Source: Nodosilinea sp. E11 | GTDB taxonomy: Bacteria; Cyanobacteriota; Cyanobacteriia; Phormidesmidales; Phormidesmidaceae | DNA length: 64,000 nucleotides | Assembly (NCBI RefSeq): GCF_032813545.1 | Contig: NZ_CP136520.1 | Location: 3,032,001-3,096,000 of the forward strand | Reading direction: 5' to 3' | Part shown: positions 46,117-55,209 of the stretch, one piece after another | Layout of the letters: the number at the start of each line of letters is the position of its first letter | Position numbering within the stretch: the first letter of the stretch is position 1 | Translations under genes and position numbers: made by a program | Notes under the pieces: model-generated | Seen by the model: only the letters and a program-made list of their open reading frames with translations | The model's database searches: none | What the model was told of the DNA's origin: nothing

Positions 46117-46413
46117 ATGCCTCGCCCGCATCTACTCCTGCTGGGGCCAGCAATTACAGCCATTCTGGGGAGCACTGCTCTAGCGCTACCGCCGCCAGAG
46201 GATATTCCTGAAGAAATTTTGCGTACCCAGGTCATTACCGAGGCGCGATCGCCTTTGACGGGCGAATCTATCACCGCTGCTGACTACGCAGTGTTGCAAG
46301 ATCGCCTGCGAGACCCCAACACCGAAACCGTCGTTGACCCCGATCTAGCTCACCTCATTTATCTGTTGCAGCTCAGGCGTGTGCTTAGACCTGTGGTGCC
46401 TTTCCTTAGATAG
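46117..46413 (+). CDS. Small secreted hypothetical protein (98 aa)
   Basis: ATG 46117. Signal peptide (PHLLLLGPAITAILGSTALALPPPEDIPEEILRTQ) with a probable cleavage after ALA. The mature part has ARSPLTGESITAADYAVLQDRLRD and a hydrophobic, Arg-containing end LIYLLQLRRVLRPVVPFL. I recognise the texture of a cyanobacterial conserved hypothetical but cannot name a function. It is divergent from the PPC/TPR gene and precedes glgB. Confidence 0.65.
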   Translation: MPRPHLLLLGPAITAILGSTALALPPPEDIPEEILRTQVITEARSPLTGESITAADYAVLQDRLRDPNTETVVDPDLAHLIYLLQLRRVLRPVVPFLR

Positions 46414-46534
46414 GGGCGCAAAGCAGCTAACCTCTGCAAAAATTTCCCTGTGGAAACCGCTAAGTTTTGTTACTCTATTCCGCAGATAGTAAATTCACAC
46501 AAACCGTTTATATCCCCGGTGGACCTTTAATAAT

Positions 46535-48829
46535 ATGCCTGCAACCGTTGACGCTGAGCAGATTGACCGGATTGTCTGGAACCAACACCACGACCCCTTT
46601 GAGATTTTAGGGCCGCACATGGTGCAGCAGGCCGGCCGAACTGTTTGGGCTGTAAGAGCCTACCTACCCCAAGCTGACAAAGCCTGGGTAGTGCTGCCAC
46701 AGGAGCACAAAGAAGTGGAGATGGAGCCCAACCACCACCCTCACTTCTTTGAGTGCGTGTTAGAGGTGCAAGACCTGGCCAACTACCAGCTTAAGTACGC
46801 CATTGCGGAGCACATCCACGTCATCTACGACCCCTACGCGTTTAAGACCCGCGCCATTACCGATTTTGATATTCATCTGTTTAGCGAGGGCAACCACCAC
46901 CGCATCTACGAAAAACTCGGTGCTCACTACACCGAGGTGGAGGGGGTTACCGGGGTCTACTTTGCAGTGTGGGCACCCAATGCCCGCAACGTCTCTGTAC
47001 TGGGAGATTTCAACTACTGGGATGGCCGCAAGCACCAGATGCGTCGCCTCTCTAACGGCATTTGGGATCTATTCATCCCCGGCCTAGATATAGGTGCCCA
47101 CTACAAGTACGAAATCAAGAACTACGACGGCCATATCTACGAAAAGTCTGACCCCTACGGCTTTCAGCAAGAAACCCGACCCAAAACGGCTTCGATCGTC
47201 ACCGATTTAGATAGCTACGCGTGGCAAGACGCCGACTGGATGGAGAAGCGTCGCCAAACTGAGCCCCTCACCCAGCCTGTCTCCATCTACGAGTTACACC
47301 TGGGTTCGTGGCTGCATGAATCGTCGGCTACCCCAGCCCTGCGTCCCGACGGCACTCCAGAGCCGGTGGTTACCGTGGCCGAACTCAAGCCCGGTGCCCG
47401 CTTCTTGACCTATCGGGAGTTAGCCGATCGGCTGATTCCCTACATCAAAGAACTAGGCTTTACCCACATCGAACTGCTGCCCGTGGCCGAGCACCCCTTC
47501 GATGGGTCCTGGGGCTATCAGGTCACCGGCTACTATGCCGTCACTTCCCGCTACGGCACTCCCGACGACTTCATGTACTTCGTTGATCAGTGCCACGCCA
47601 ACGACATCGGCGTCATCGTGGACTGGGTGCCGGGCCACTTTCCTAAGGATGGCCACGGGCTGGCCTTCTTTGATGGCACCCACCTCTACGAGCACGCTGA
47701 CCCCCGCAAAGGTGAGCACAAAGAGTGGGGCACACTGGTCTTTAACTATGGCCGCAATGAAGTGCGCAACTTCCTGGTGGCCAACGCTATCTTTTGGTTT
47801 GAAAAGTACCACATCGACGGAATTCGAGTGGATGCGGTGGCTTCAATGCTCTACCTCAACTACTTCCGTAAAGACGGTGAGTGGGTGGCTAACGAGTATG
47901 GTGGTTGCGAGCATATTGAGGCGGCAGACTTTTTGCGTCAGGTGAACCATGTGTTGTTCACCTACTTTCCTGGCGTGCTGTCGATCGCAGAAGAATCTAC
48001 GGCTTGGCCCATGGTCTCTTGGCCCACCTACGTCGGTGGCCTAGGGTTCAACCTCAAGTGGAACATGGGCTGGATGCACGACATGTTGGACTACTTCAAC
48101 ATGGATCCGTGGTTCCGCCAGTTTCATCAAAACAACGTCACCTTCAGTATTTGGTACGCCTTCACTGAAAACTTCATGCTAGCGCTATCCCACGACGAGG
48201 TCGTGCATGGCAAGAGCAATATGCTGGGCAAAATGCCCGGTGACGAGTGGCAAAAGTTTGCTAACTTGCGCTGCCTCTACACCTACATGTTCATGCACCC
48301 CGGCAAGAAAACGCTGTTTATGAGCATGGAGTTTGGCCAGTGGAGCGAGTGGAACGTGTGGGGTGACCTGGAATGGCACCTGCTGCAACACCAGCCCCAC
48401 GCCAATCTCAAGTACTTTATGGGCAAGCTCAACGAGTTCTATCGCAGTGAACCGGCCCTGTTTACCCAAGACTTTGACCAAGCCGGCTTTGAATGGATCG
48501 ATTGCAGCGATAACCGCCACAGTGTGGTGGCGTTTATTCGCCGCGACAAGGACAGCGACGGCTTTGTGGTGGTCGTGTGCAACTTTACCCCCCAACCCCA
48601 TAGCCATTACCGCGTCGGCGTGCCCGAGCCGGGCTACTACAGAGAGCTGTTTAACAGCGATGCCCGCGACTTTGGCGGCAGTAATATGGGCAACCTGGGC
48701 GGCAAGTGGTCCGAGGACTGGGCTTTCCACAACCGGCCTTTCTCGCTCGATCTGACGCTGCCGCCCCTAGGGGTCATCGTGCTGAAGCTGGCTCAAGACG
48801 AGGCTCAAAAGGCTCTAGCGGACCAGTAG
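46535..48829 (+). CDS. glgB: 1,4-alpha-glucan branching enzyme
   Basis: Introduces alpha-1,6 branches into glycogen. 764 aa. N-terminal CBM48 domains ([13 protein letters not shown] and [28 protein letters not shown]), then the GH13 barrel with [40 protein letters not shown]. Catalytic nucleophile Asp in [13 protein letters not shown], acid/base Glu in [10 protein letters not shown], and the third Asp in [12 protein letters not shown] are present. The C-terminal beta domain ends VIVLKLAQ. Confidence 0.97.
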   Translation: MPATVDAEQIDRIVWNQHHDPFEILGPHMVQQAGRTVWAVRAYLPQADKAWVVLPQEHKEVEMEPNHHPHFFECVLEVQDLANYQLKYAIAEHIHVIYDPYAFKTRAITDFDIHLFSEGNHHRIYEKLGAHYTEVEGVTGVYFAVWAPNARNVSVLGDFNYWDGRKHQMRRLSNGIWDLFIPGLDIGAHYKYEIKNYDGHIYEKSDPYGFQQETRPKTASIVTDLDSYAWQDADWMEKRRQTEPLTQPVSIYELHLGSWLHESSATPALRPDGTPEPVVTVAELKPGARFLTYRELADRLIPYIKELGFTHIELLPVAEHPFDGSWGYQVTGYYAVTSRYGTPDDFMYFVDQCHANDIGVIVDWVPGHFPKDGHGLAFFDGTHLYEHADPRKGEHKEWGTLVFNYGRNEVRNFLVANAIFWFEKYHIDGIRVDAVASMLYLNYFRKDGEWVANEYGGCEHIEAADFLRQVNHVLFTYFPGVLSIAEESTAWPMVSWPTYVGGLGFNLKWNMGWMHDMLDYFNMDPWFRQFHQNNVTFSIWYAFTENFMLALSHDEVVHGKSNMLGKMPGDEWQKFANLRCLYTYMFMHPGKKTLFMSMEFGQWSEWNVWGDLEWHLLQHQPHANLKYFMGKLNEFYRSEPALFTQDFDQAGFEWIDCSDNRHSVVAFIRRDKDSDGFVVVVCNFTPQPHSHYRVGVPEPGYYRELFNSDARDFGGSNMGNLGGKWSEDWAFHNRPFSLDLTLPPLGVIVLKLAQDEAQKALADQ

Positions 48830-48842
48830 GCTCAAAGCCCTT

Positions 48843-50420
48843 TCACTCGGGTAAGCACTGTTCGCCATTGCTCGTGAAGGCCAGCGGGTAGTCGGGCTGG
48901 AGCGGATATCCCTCTGGCCCGGCCCTAAAGCCGTAGCCCCTGACGATTTCGTAGGTTTGGAGGGGCTGACCAAAGCGGCGCACTTCAACGATCTCTGGCG
49001 GGTCTACCCGGTCAAACATGGCCCGGTGGGTGGGGCAAATGGGGTGCCAGGTTTCGCCCAAGAGCACGGCGTCGCGGCCCTCTAGGGCCGGGGCGTCATA
49101 CCAAAAGTCAAACTGATCGAGGCGGCCTGAGATCGCCAGTACGTCGGGGCGGTTGAGGGTGTAGGCCAAGGCTGAGGCCGAGCGGTAGTCAGTGGTTAAC
49201 AGTATCGGATCCGTTAGGGTGTCAGCCTGGGCTGTAACGGCTTGGGCGATCTGGGGCCAGCCAAATAGGGCGGCTCCGTCGGGGTCAACGGCCCCAAAGA
49301 AGCTGCCTAGGGGCACTAGGGTGTAGTAGGCCACTAGAGCAGCGGCGACTATGAGTCCTAGGGCTTGGGCGATCGCCAACTGAGCCGTCCGCACTGGCTT
49401 TTGTAGCTGAGGTCGATAAAACTGATCGCTCAGCAGGGGCAACAGCAGCGGGTAGGCCAGAATATTCCAGTAAAACAGGGCGACGGAGACGGTAGAGAGG
49501 GCGGTAAAAGCGGCGGTAGACAGAGCAAACACCCATAGCGCCAGGGCTGGGTAGCAGGAGGATCGCGCGATCGCACCCTGACCACCTTTACCTAGCCATC
49601 GGCCCACGCTCCAGGACTGGATAGGACCGAGCGTGAGGCCACACAGGGCCAAAAACACCACGGGTTGCAGCAGGTTGAGGCTAAACCCATCGCCGGAGGT
49701 GCGATCGCGGTAGAACCGAAACGAAAAAAAGTCGTTCTGCACATTCCAAATCAGAATGGGCGAGAGCACCAGCAATACCAACCCCAGAGCCAGGTAGAGG
49801 CGGCGATCGCGCAGCACCTGTCGCCTGCGTTGATGGCTCACCACCAGCGCTAAAAAGCCCAGCCCCACAAACACCGCATTGTACTTACACAGCCCTGCCA
49901 GGCCGAGACATAGGGCCGCGCCATAGAGATCCCAACTGCTGCCCTGGCCCCCCTCAACGCTGCCATCGACATAGCGCACAAACAAAAAGCTGCTGATGAC
50001 TGCAAAGGTCACCAGCCAGTGATCGTGCCAGGCCAGCCCCAGATACCAGAAATATAGCGGCGACGCCACGGTTAACAGCACAGCTAGCCAGAAGCGATCG
50101 CGGGTTTGATCGCCATAGAGATAGCGGCAGATGTGGTAGAGGGTGAACCCCAAAATGCCGTTGCTCAGCAGGTTGGGCAGCCGCAGTACTACGGGCCATC
50201 GCCCCAACACCCGGCTAAACGCCCCCTGTACCCAGGCGTGAAAGGGCGGATGGTCGTAGTAGGAAAAGCCCAGCTTTTGGCCCCAGAGCCAGTAATAGGC
50301 TTCGTCGGGGTTGGGAAAAGCGGTGACCCAAAAGATCAGCCGCAGGGCCAAAAACCCCAGCAAAAACCAGCGTCCCCAGCGCCAAACCGGAGAGTCGAAC
50401 AAGTCCCAGCGTTTACTCAT
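48843..50420 (-). CDS. Family 39-type integral membrane glycosyltransferase
   Basis: 525 aa with ~11 hydrophobic helices. The first periplasmic loop has NPDEAYYWLWGQKLGFSYYDHPPFHAWVQ, the acidic 'DExYY...DHPP' signature of GT39/ArnT/PMT-type enzymes that use polyprenyl-phosphate sugars. Later loops contain FSFRFYRDRTSGDGFS. The soluble C-terminal part includes CPTHRAMFDRVDPPEIVEVRRFGQP. Probably decorates a lipid or envelope glycan. Its start overlaps the stop of the upstream 210-aa gene by 8 bases, so the two form an operon. Confidence 0.85.
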   Translation of the reverse strand: MSKRWDLFDSPVWRWGRWFLLGFLALRLIFWVTAFPNPDEAYYWLWGQKLGFSYYDHPPFHAWVQGAFSRVLGRWPVVLRLPNLLSNGILGFTLYHICRYLYGDQTRDRFWLAVLLTVASPLYFWYLGLAWHDHWLVTFAVISSFLFVRYVDGSVEGGQGSSWDLYGAALCLGLAGLCKYNAVFVGLGFLALVVSHQRRRQVLRDRRLYLALGLVLLVLSPILIWNVQNDFFSFRFYRDRTSGDGFSLNLLQPVVFLALCGLTLGPIQSWSVGRWLGKGGQGAIARSSCYPALALWVFALSTAAFTALSTVSVALFYWNILAYPLLLPLLSDQFYRPQLQKPVRTAQLAIAQALGLIVAAALVAYYTLVPLGSFFGAVDPDGAALFGWPQIAQAVTAQADTLTDPILLTTDYRSASALAYTLNRPDVLAISGRLDQFDFWYDAPALEGRDAVLLGETWHPICPTHRAMFDRVDPPEIVEVRRFGQPLQTYEIVRGYGFRAGPEGYPLQPDYPLAFTSNGEQCLPE

Positions 50421-51045
50421 CCGGCGATTCTAAGGCGCTGGTGTCAATGTCGTCTAGCTCAGGGATATCGCCAATCTCCAGATCGCTCTCGGGCTCAAAG
50501 GAAAGTGTTTCTGTCTGGCCCAAGGGCAGTACCACCGTCGGTAGCCCCGCCCCCCGCAGCCCCTGAAGGATGTGATCGGGGGTTTCTGGAAACACCACAA
50601 ACAGAGGATGGCTCTTGTCGGTGCCGTCACTGAGCAGATGCTCGTGTTTTTGCGGCAGCAGCCACTCATAGCCGCGATCGCACAAAATTTGTGTGTGCCG
50701 CCAGCGCATCAGGAGGTCTGAAAAATCTTCCTGGGGGCGATGAATGTAGATCAAAATTTCGATCCCGGTTTTAATTTTCCATTCGGGATCGCACATCAGC
50801 AGCGCCACATCGCAGGGTAGGGTCATCACGGCCCCCGGGGCAATGCCTGGGCCCTGAGGGTTGAGGTGCACCGCATCGCGCACGCGAATGTTGGGCAACG
50901 GCAGCGTAATCACGCTCTCTTCGGGCCGCCGCATACTGGGCACTGCTTCTAGGTAGGGGCGATGATGTTTGAGCAGAGCTAAGGCCCCCTCATGGTCGGT
51001 ACAGACCGAGAGCAGTGTTTCGTACTGAATGGGTTGGATCGCCAT
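50413..51045 (-). CDS. Hypothetical protein, operon partner of the GT39 gene (210 aa)
   Basis: A soluble alpha/beta protein starting MAIQPIQYETLLSVCTDHEGALALLKHHRPYLEAVPSM. The middle holds TLPCDVALLMCDPEWKIKTGIEILIYIHRP and FVVFPETPDHILQGLRGAGLPTVVLPLG. The last 30 residues are very acidic (DLEIGDIPELDDIDTSALESPDE). It is not a family I can name. The 8-base overlap with the glycosyltransferase suggests a joint function or coupling. Confidence 0.65.
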   Translation of the reverse strand: MAIQPIQYETLLSVCTDHEGALALLKHHRPYLEAVPSMRRPEESVITLPLPNIRVRDAVHLNPQGPGIAPGAVMTLPCDVALLMCDPEWKIKTGIEILIYIHRPQEDFSDLLMRWRHTQILCDRGYEWLLPQKHEHLLSDGTDKSHPLFVVFPETPDHILQGLRGAGLPTVVLPLGQTETLSFEPESDLEIGDIPELDDIDTSALESPDE

Positions 51046-51160
51046 GCCGTCTACCGCGATTGCAGGTCAAGGTCAGTATTCCCTGCATTTTACCCAACCT
51101 GGTAAGGGCTCCTCCGGCCCTAGGCCCTGAGGCTGGTCCAAACCTCTGCGACTGATACCG

Positions 51161-51213
51161 AATCCTGGTTAGTTACCCCCGATTTGTAGGGGCGTAGCCT
51201 GCTACGCCCCTAC
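51161..51213. repeat. Dispersed palindromic repeat with 13-bp stem
   Basis: CCTGGTTAGTTACCCCCGATTT precedes a perfect inverted repeat: GTAGGGGCGTAGC (51186-51198), CT, GCTACGCCCCTAC (51201-51213). Same family as 45033. It lies between two minus-strand genes, so it may also act as a transcription barrier. Confidence 0.7.
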
Positions 51214-51244
51214 CGGTTGGTCTTGACGCTGCACTCGTGGAGGT

Positions 51245-53824
51245 CTAACCTCTGCCCGAGCTAGATCTGGTGTCTAGGGGGCCACGGGTGACCCCGAGCT
51301 TGCTCTGCACGTTGAGAGTGCGCCAAAGCTGGTTGCCGCTAATGTCGCCAGCCAGCAGCTGCCGGTACTGGGCGATCGCCCGTTCGACCTGCTCTGGCGG
51401 TTCATTTAAAAACTCCAGGCGAAAGTGCCTGGCCCCCGCCTGCATTAGCCGCTGGGCGTACTCGGCTCCGGTTTGGGCCAGGCCATTAAACACCGTGTTG
51501 CGACAGCCCGCATCGGCCAGCAGAATGTGCTCGGTGCCCACGCGATCGCGGAGCTGCACCGACTGCCCCTCGCAGGGGCGGCCACAGTCGCGAAAGTCTT
51601 TGCCCTCAGACAAAAACGCGCAAAATACACAGTGCTCCATATGGAACATGGGCATGTGCTGGTGCAGGGTAATCTCAAACCAATGGGGCGGAGCCGAACG
51701 CAGCAGGTCCACTAGCTGATCGGCATTGAGGTCGTAGGACGCGGTCACCCGTTCTAGCCCGTAGTGGTTGAGCAGATAGTCAGCGGTGAGGGCATTGGCC
51801 ACGTTGAGAGAAAAATCGCCGATACAGCGCTGGTCGGCAAAATAGGCCAGATGGTCATAGTTGCGCACCAGATAGCCGTCGGCCTGCGATCGCCTGACCT
51901 GGTCGAGAATGTAGTTCTCCAGCGGCTTGGTAATGCGCGGAGGTGCCACCCAAACCGTTTGGCCGGGGCCGATGCGGTTGGCCCGAAACCATTCCACGGC
52001 CTGTTTGTAGGTGGCTGGGTTTTCAAACTCGCAGTAGATGGTCTCGATGCCCGCTTGGGTCGCAGCGACGAGTTGGGCACGATTGCGAACCAGGGCCGTG
52101 AGGGTCGCTGGGGCGATCGGTAAAGCGGGTGATGGGTGAGGCAGAATCTGTTGTAGCGTTGCCTCAGCGGTCAACTGCCACAGGCGAGGACGCTCGCGCA
52201 GGGTCTCTAACTGCTCCACCAGCTCTCGTCGCAGCCGGTTCAACTCGCTGACGGGGATCATCACCGAGCCCTGGAGCTGATTGTTAAGGCCGTCTAGGTA
52301 GAACGGAGTGTTGCCCAGGCGACCAAACTGCTGCTCTAGGCGATCGCCCGTCAGCGGCTTGGAGTGAGCCTCAACTAAGGGCATCGCCGAGGTGACCTGG
52401 GCAATATGCCCCTGGCCGTCGCGGGCGATCGCCACCATCGCTTGCCCCACACCGCCGTGAATGTCTACCGTCATGGGCCGAGTGAACTGAGGCTGATCGC
52501 CCCTGTAAGTCTGCTGAATGGCCTTATCTAGCGCCGGGTCGCTGGTTTTCCACAGGCGATCGCCGCTGTGGATACGGCGTAGGTTGAGCGCATCACGACC
52601 AAACTCCAGCCGGGTCTCTTGGCCCAAGACATCGACCTGATAAATGCGCCCCCCCTGCTCGTGCTCGGCGGGATGGCCATTGTCAAAGACCACCCCATCC
52701 CCCGCTTTGAGGGGGGCTTGGGCGTTAAGAAAGACCGCATTTTCGCTCACGCGGGTGACCTCGCCCAGGTAAACACCGCGTTTTTTGCCAAAGCGAGCAT
52801 GCACAAGCGCCTGGTTGTCGATGCCCTCGAACCAGCCCGTGTAGAGACCTCGGGAGAAGGCCATTTCGAGCTGGTAGCGCTCTGCGGCGGGTGGATGGGT
52901 GGATGGGTGGATGGGTGGATGGGTAGCTGATCCCAAAGCCCCCGAAGCCGACCGATCTGTCGCCAACCGATCTAGCGCCTGTCGATATACCTGCGTCACA
53001 CTCGCCACGTACTCCGGTGCTTTCAGCCGCCCTTCGATTTTGAGACAGCTAACGCCGGTTTGCACCAGCTCAGGCAGCACCGCAAGCCCAGAGAGATCTT
53101 GGGGGCTGAGCAGATAGGCGCGATCGCCCAAATCGACCCGTTCCCCATCAACGATCAGATCGTAGGGCATGCGGCAGGCCTGGGCGCACTCGCCCCGATT
53201 GGCCGATCGCCCCCCCAGGGCTTCGCTAGTCAGGCACTGGCCTGAGTAGGCGACGCACAGTGCTCCGTGCACAAACACCTCTAGCGGCAGGGTAAGGTTG
53301 CGATCGCCCATCTGATCCCGAATTTTGGCGATATCTTGCAGTGAGCACTCCCGCGCCAGCACTACAAGCTGACAGCCTAGGTCCTTGGCAAACTCAACTC
53401 CAGCGGTGCTAGTCACCGTCATCTGGGTCGAACCATGAATGGGAAAATCAGGCGATAGGTGGCGAATCAGCCGACAAATGCCAATATCCTGCACAATCGC
53501 CGCATCTACCCCAGCCGTAATCATCGTTTTGAGATACTGCTCTGCTTCGCTCAGCTCTGAAGGAAACACCAGCGTATTGAGGGTGATATAGCCCTTCACG
53601 CCCCGACCGTGGAGAAAGGCCATGAGAGCAGGCAAATCGGCCTCGGTAAAGTTTTCGGCCCGCATGCGGGCATTGAAGCGATCGAGGCCAAAGTAAATGG
53701 CATCGGCCCCGTTTTCGACAGCGGCTTTGGCACAGTCCCAGTTGCCTGCTGGGGCCAGCAGCTCAGGCAGGGCAGGGCGGTCAGAACTGGGGTCAGAACA
53801 AAGAGCGGGGTTGATGGCAGGCAT
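51245..53824 (-). CDS. U32 family peptidase-like protein (RlhA-type, with DUF3656-like C-terminal region)
   Basis: 859 aa from ATG 53824 (MPAINPALCSDP); the frame is open to 53878. N-terminal U32 barrel: LPELLAPAGNWDCAKAAVENGADAIYFGLDRFNARMRAENF, EVFVHGALCVAYSGQCLTSEALGGRSANRGECAQACRMPYDL with the Cys ligands of an Fe-S cluster, and CLKIEGRLKAPEYVASVTQVYR. A second Cys set is at EHCVFCAFLSEGKDFRDCGRPCEG. Long two-part U32 proteins include RlhA, which hydroxylates a 23S rRNA cytidine; that role is likely but unproven here. An in-frame HPPIHPSTHPP insert near residue 310 is encoded by tandem repeats. Confidence 0.85.
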   Translation of the reverse strand: MPAINPALCSDPSSDRPALPELLAPAGNWDCAKAAVENGADAIYFGLDRFNARMRAENFTEADLPALMAFLHGRGVKGYITLNTLVFPSELSEAEQYLKTMITAGVDAAIVQDIGICRLIRHLSPDFPIHGSTQMTVTSTAGVEFAKDLGCQLVVLARECSLQDIAKIRDQMGDRNLTLPLEVFVHGALCVAYSGQCLTSEALGGRSANRGECAQACRMPYDLIVDGERVDLGDRAYLLSPQDLSGLAVLPELVQTGVSCLKIEGRLKAPEYVASVTQVYRQALDRLATDRSASGALGSATHPPIHPSTHPPAAERYQLEMAFSRGLYTGWFEGIDNQALVHARFGKKRGVYLGEVTRVSENAVFLNAQAPLKAGDGVVFDNGHPAEHEQGGRIYQVDVLGQETRLEFGRDALNLRRIHSGDRLWKTSDPALDKAIQQTYRGDQPQFTRPMTVDIHGGVGQAMVAIARDGQGHIAQVTSAMPLVEAHSKPLTGDRLEQQFGRLGNTPFYLDGLNNQLQGSVMIPVSELNRLRRELVEQLETLRERPRLWQLTAEATLQQILPHPSPALPIAPATLTALVRNRAQLVAATQAGIETIYCEFENPATYKQAVEWFRANRIGPGQTVWVAPPRITKPLENYILDQVRRSQADGYLVRNYDHLAYFADQRCIGDFSLNVANALTADYLLNHYGLERVTASYDLNADQLVDLLRSAPPHWFEITLHQHMPMFHMEHCVFCAFLSEGKDFRDCGRPCEGQSVQLRDRVGTEHILLADAGCRNTVFNGLAQTGAEYAQRLMQAGARHFRLEFLNEPPEQVERAIAQYRQLLAGDISGNQLWRTLNVQSKLGVTRGPLDTRSSSGRG
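52887..52924. repeat. In-frame tandem GGATGGGT repeat inside the U32 gene
   Basis: Four and a half copies of GTGGATGG/GTGGATGGGT on the plus strand (CCATCCAC on the coding strand) are read as Thr-His-Pro-Pro-Ile-His-Pro-Ser. It is the same motif found in intergenic arrays at 14480, 16808, 36420 and 56530. Confidence 0.8.
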
Positions 53825-54080
53825 GGGCTTCGGCTCACAAAATTTCGCCCTAGCGGCTAGGGATGACCAAGGGCACAACCTGTGCCCGCAAGTGCCAGCT
53901 ATGGCTGCAAAGGCCAGACATTGCTGGTGTGATGGCGACAGATGGCCCAGGTAGATGGCACAGCTGTGCTTAAAAATGGCCTAGAGCCATTGTAAGCAGC
54001 GCAATAAATAATTTGGTGATGATCCCTCTGGTTCCTACAATGGGTAATTAACTATTGATTAGAACCCCCTGGAGGAATTC

Positions 54081-55022
54081 ATGAGTCGTCCCGTAATCCT
54101 CGGTATTGTGGGCGATAGCGCCGCAGGCAAAACGACCCTGACACGGGGCATCGCTCAGATTTTAGGCGAAGACCAGGTTACCACCATCTGCACGGACGAC
54201 TACCACCGCTACGATCGCCAACAGCGCAAGGAGATGGGCATTTCGGCCCTACACCCCGACTGCAACTACATCGATATTATTCAGCAGCACCTAGGTCTGC
54301 TGCGCACTGGGCAACCCATCCTCAAGCCCATTTACAACCACACCAGCGGCGAGTTTGACGCCCCCGAATATATCGAACCCAAACGCTTTGTGATTGTCGA
54401 AGGTCTGCTGGGCTACTCAACCCGCGCCTGCCGCGACGCCTACGATGTCAAGGTCTATCTAGCCCCCCCCGAAGACCTGCGGGCCAACTGGAAGATCAAG
54501 CGCGATACCCGCAAGCGCGGCTACACCCCCGAAGAAGTGATCAAGCAAATCGAAGCGCGAGAAGAAGACTCCGAAGCCTTCATTCGTCCTCAGCGTCAGT
54601 GGGCCGATGTAGTGGTCAGTTTCTACCCACCCGAAAATGAAAAAAGCGAAGACGAACTGCTGCTCAACGTGCGACTGGTGATGCGGCCCACTATTCCCCA
54701 CCCCGACTTTACCCACCTGCTCGAAGATAAAAACGGGGGATCTTTGAGTGATGCGGTGCGTATGGGGCTCGATCGCGACATGGGTAAGCCCGTAGACCTG
54801 CTCGAAATCGATTGCCACGCCACCGAAAAGCCAGTGCAAGAGCTAGAGCGCACCCTGTGCAACGAAATTCCCTACCTGGGCCAGTTCTGTAGCATTCAGG
54901 GCAATACCGATATTGGCAAGGTGGTCGGCACCACGGGCGAAACGCTGCAAAGCTATCCCCTGGCGCTGACTCAGCTACTGATTACCTATCACATGCTGAA
55001 GGCTGCCAATATCTACCAGTAG
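54081..55022 (+). CDS. Phosphoribulokinase-family kinase (diverged paralogue)
   Basis: 313 aa. P-loop GIVGDSAAGKTTLTRG (~9-24), ICTDDYHRYDRQQRKEMGISALHPDCNYID and PIYNHTSGEFDAPEYIEP are characteristic of the PRK/uridine-kinase family. It differs from the cyanobacterial Calvin-cycle enzyme as I know it: the P-loop Cys (GDSGCGKST) is Ala-Ala here, the IEGLHP motif reads VEGLLGYS, and the C-terminal half has little resemblance. Hence probably a paralogue with unverified substrate and no thioredoxin/CP12-type P-loop redox switch. GGAGG lies eight bases before ATG 54081. Confidence 0.75.
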   Translation: MSRPVILGIVGDSAAGKTTLTRGIAQILGEDQVTTICTDDYHRYDRQQRKEMGISALHPDCNYIDIIQQHLGLLRTGQPILKPIYNHTSGEFDAPEYIEPKRFVIVEGLLGYSTRACRDAYDVKVYLAPPEDLRANWKIKRDTRKRGYTPEEVIKQIEAREEDSEAFIRPQRQWADVVVSFYPPENEKSEDELLLNVRLVMRPTIPHPDFTHLLEDKNGGSLSDAVRMGLDRDMGKPVDLLEIDCHATEKPVQELERTLCNEIPYLGQFCSIQGNTDIGKVVGTTGETLQSYPLALTQLLITYHMLKAANIYQ

Positions 55023-55209
55023 AGACGCAGGGCCTGTCCCCCAGGGTTCGGGCTGAGTTAGGGTGTAACACTTTTTAGCCAAAGGCTGGCATTACCCGGG
55101 TTGAAGTGGTTAAATCGGCTGGCTGGCGTAGTTGTTTTGCCCTTGAGATAGTGACCATAGTGCTCACGGTCAAGGGCTCAGCTCCCAATTACACAATCAG
55201 GTACCGCCT

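Noticed and set aside
47453..48730. Several long frames on both strands within glgB
   Set aside because: All are shadows of an intact branching-enzyme gene.
52880..52930. CRISPR-like repeat array
   Set aside because: Repeats are 7-8 bases in direct tandem without spacers: a simple tandem repeat.
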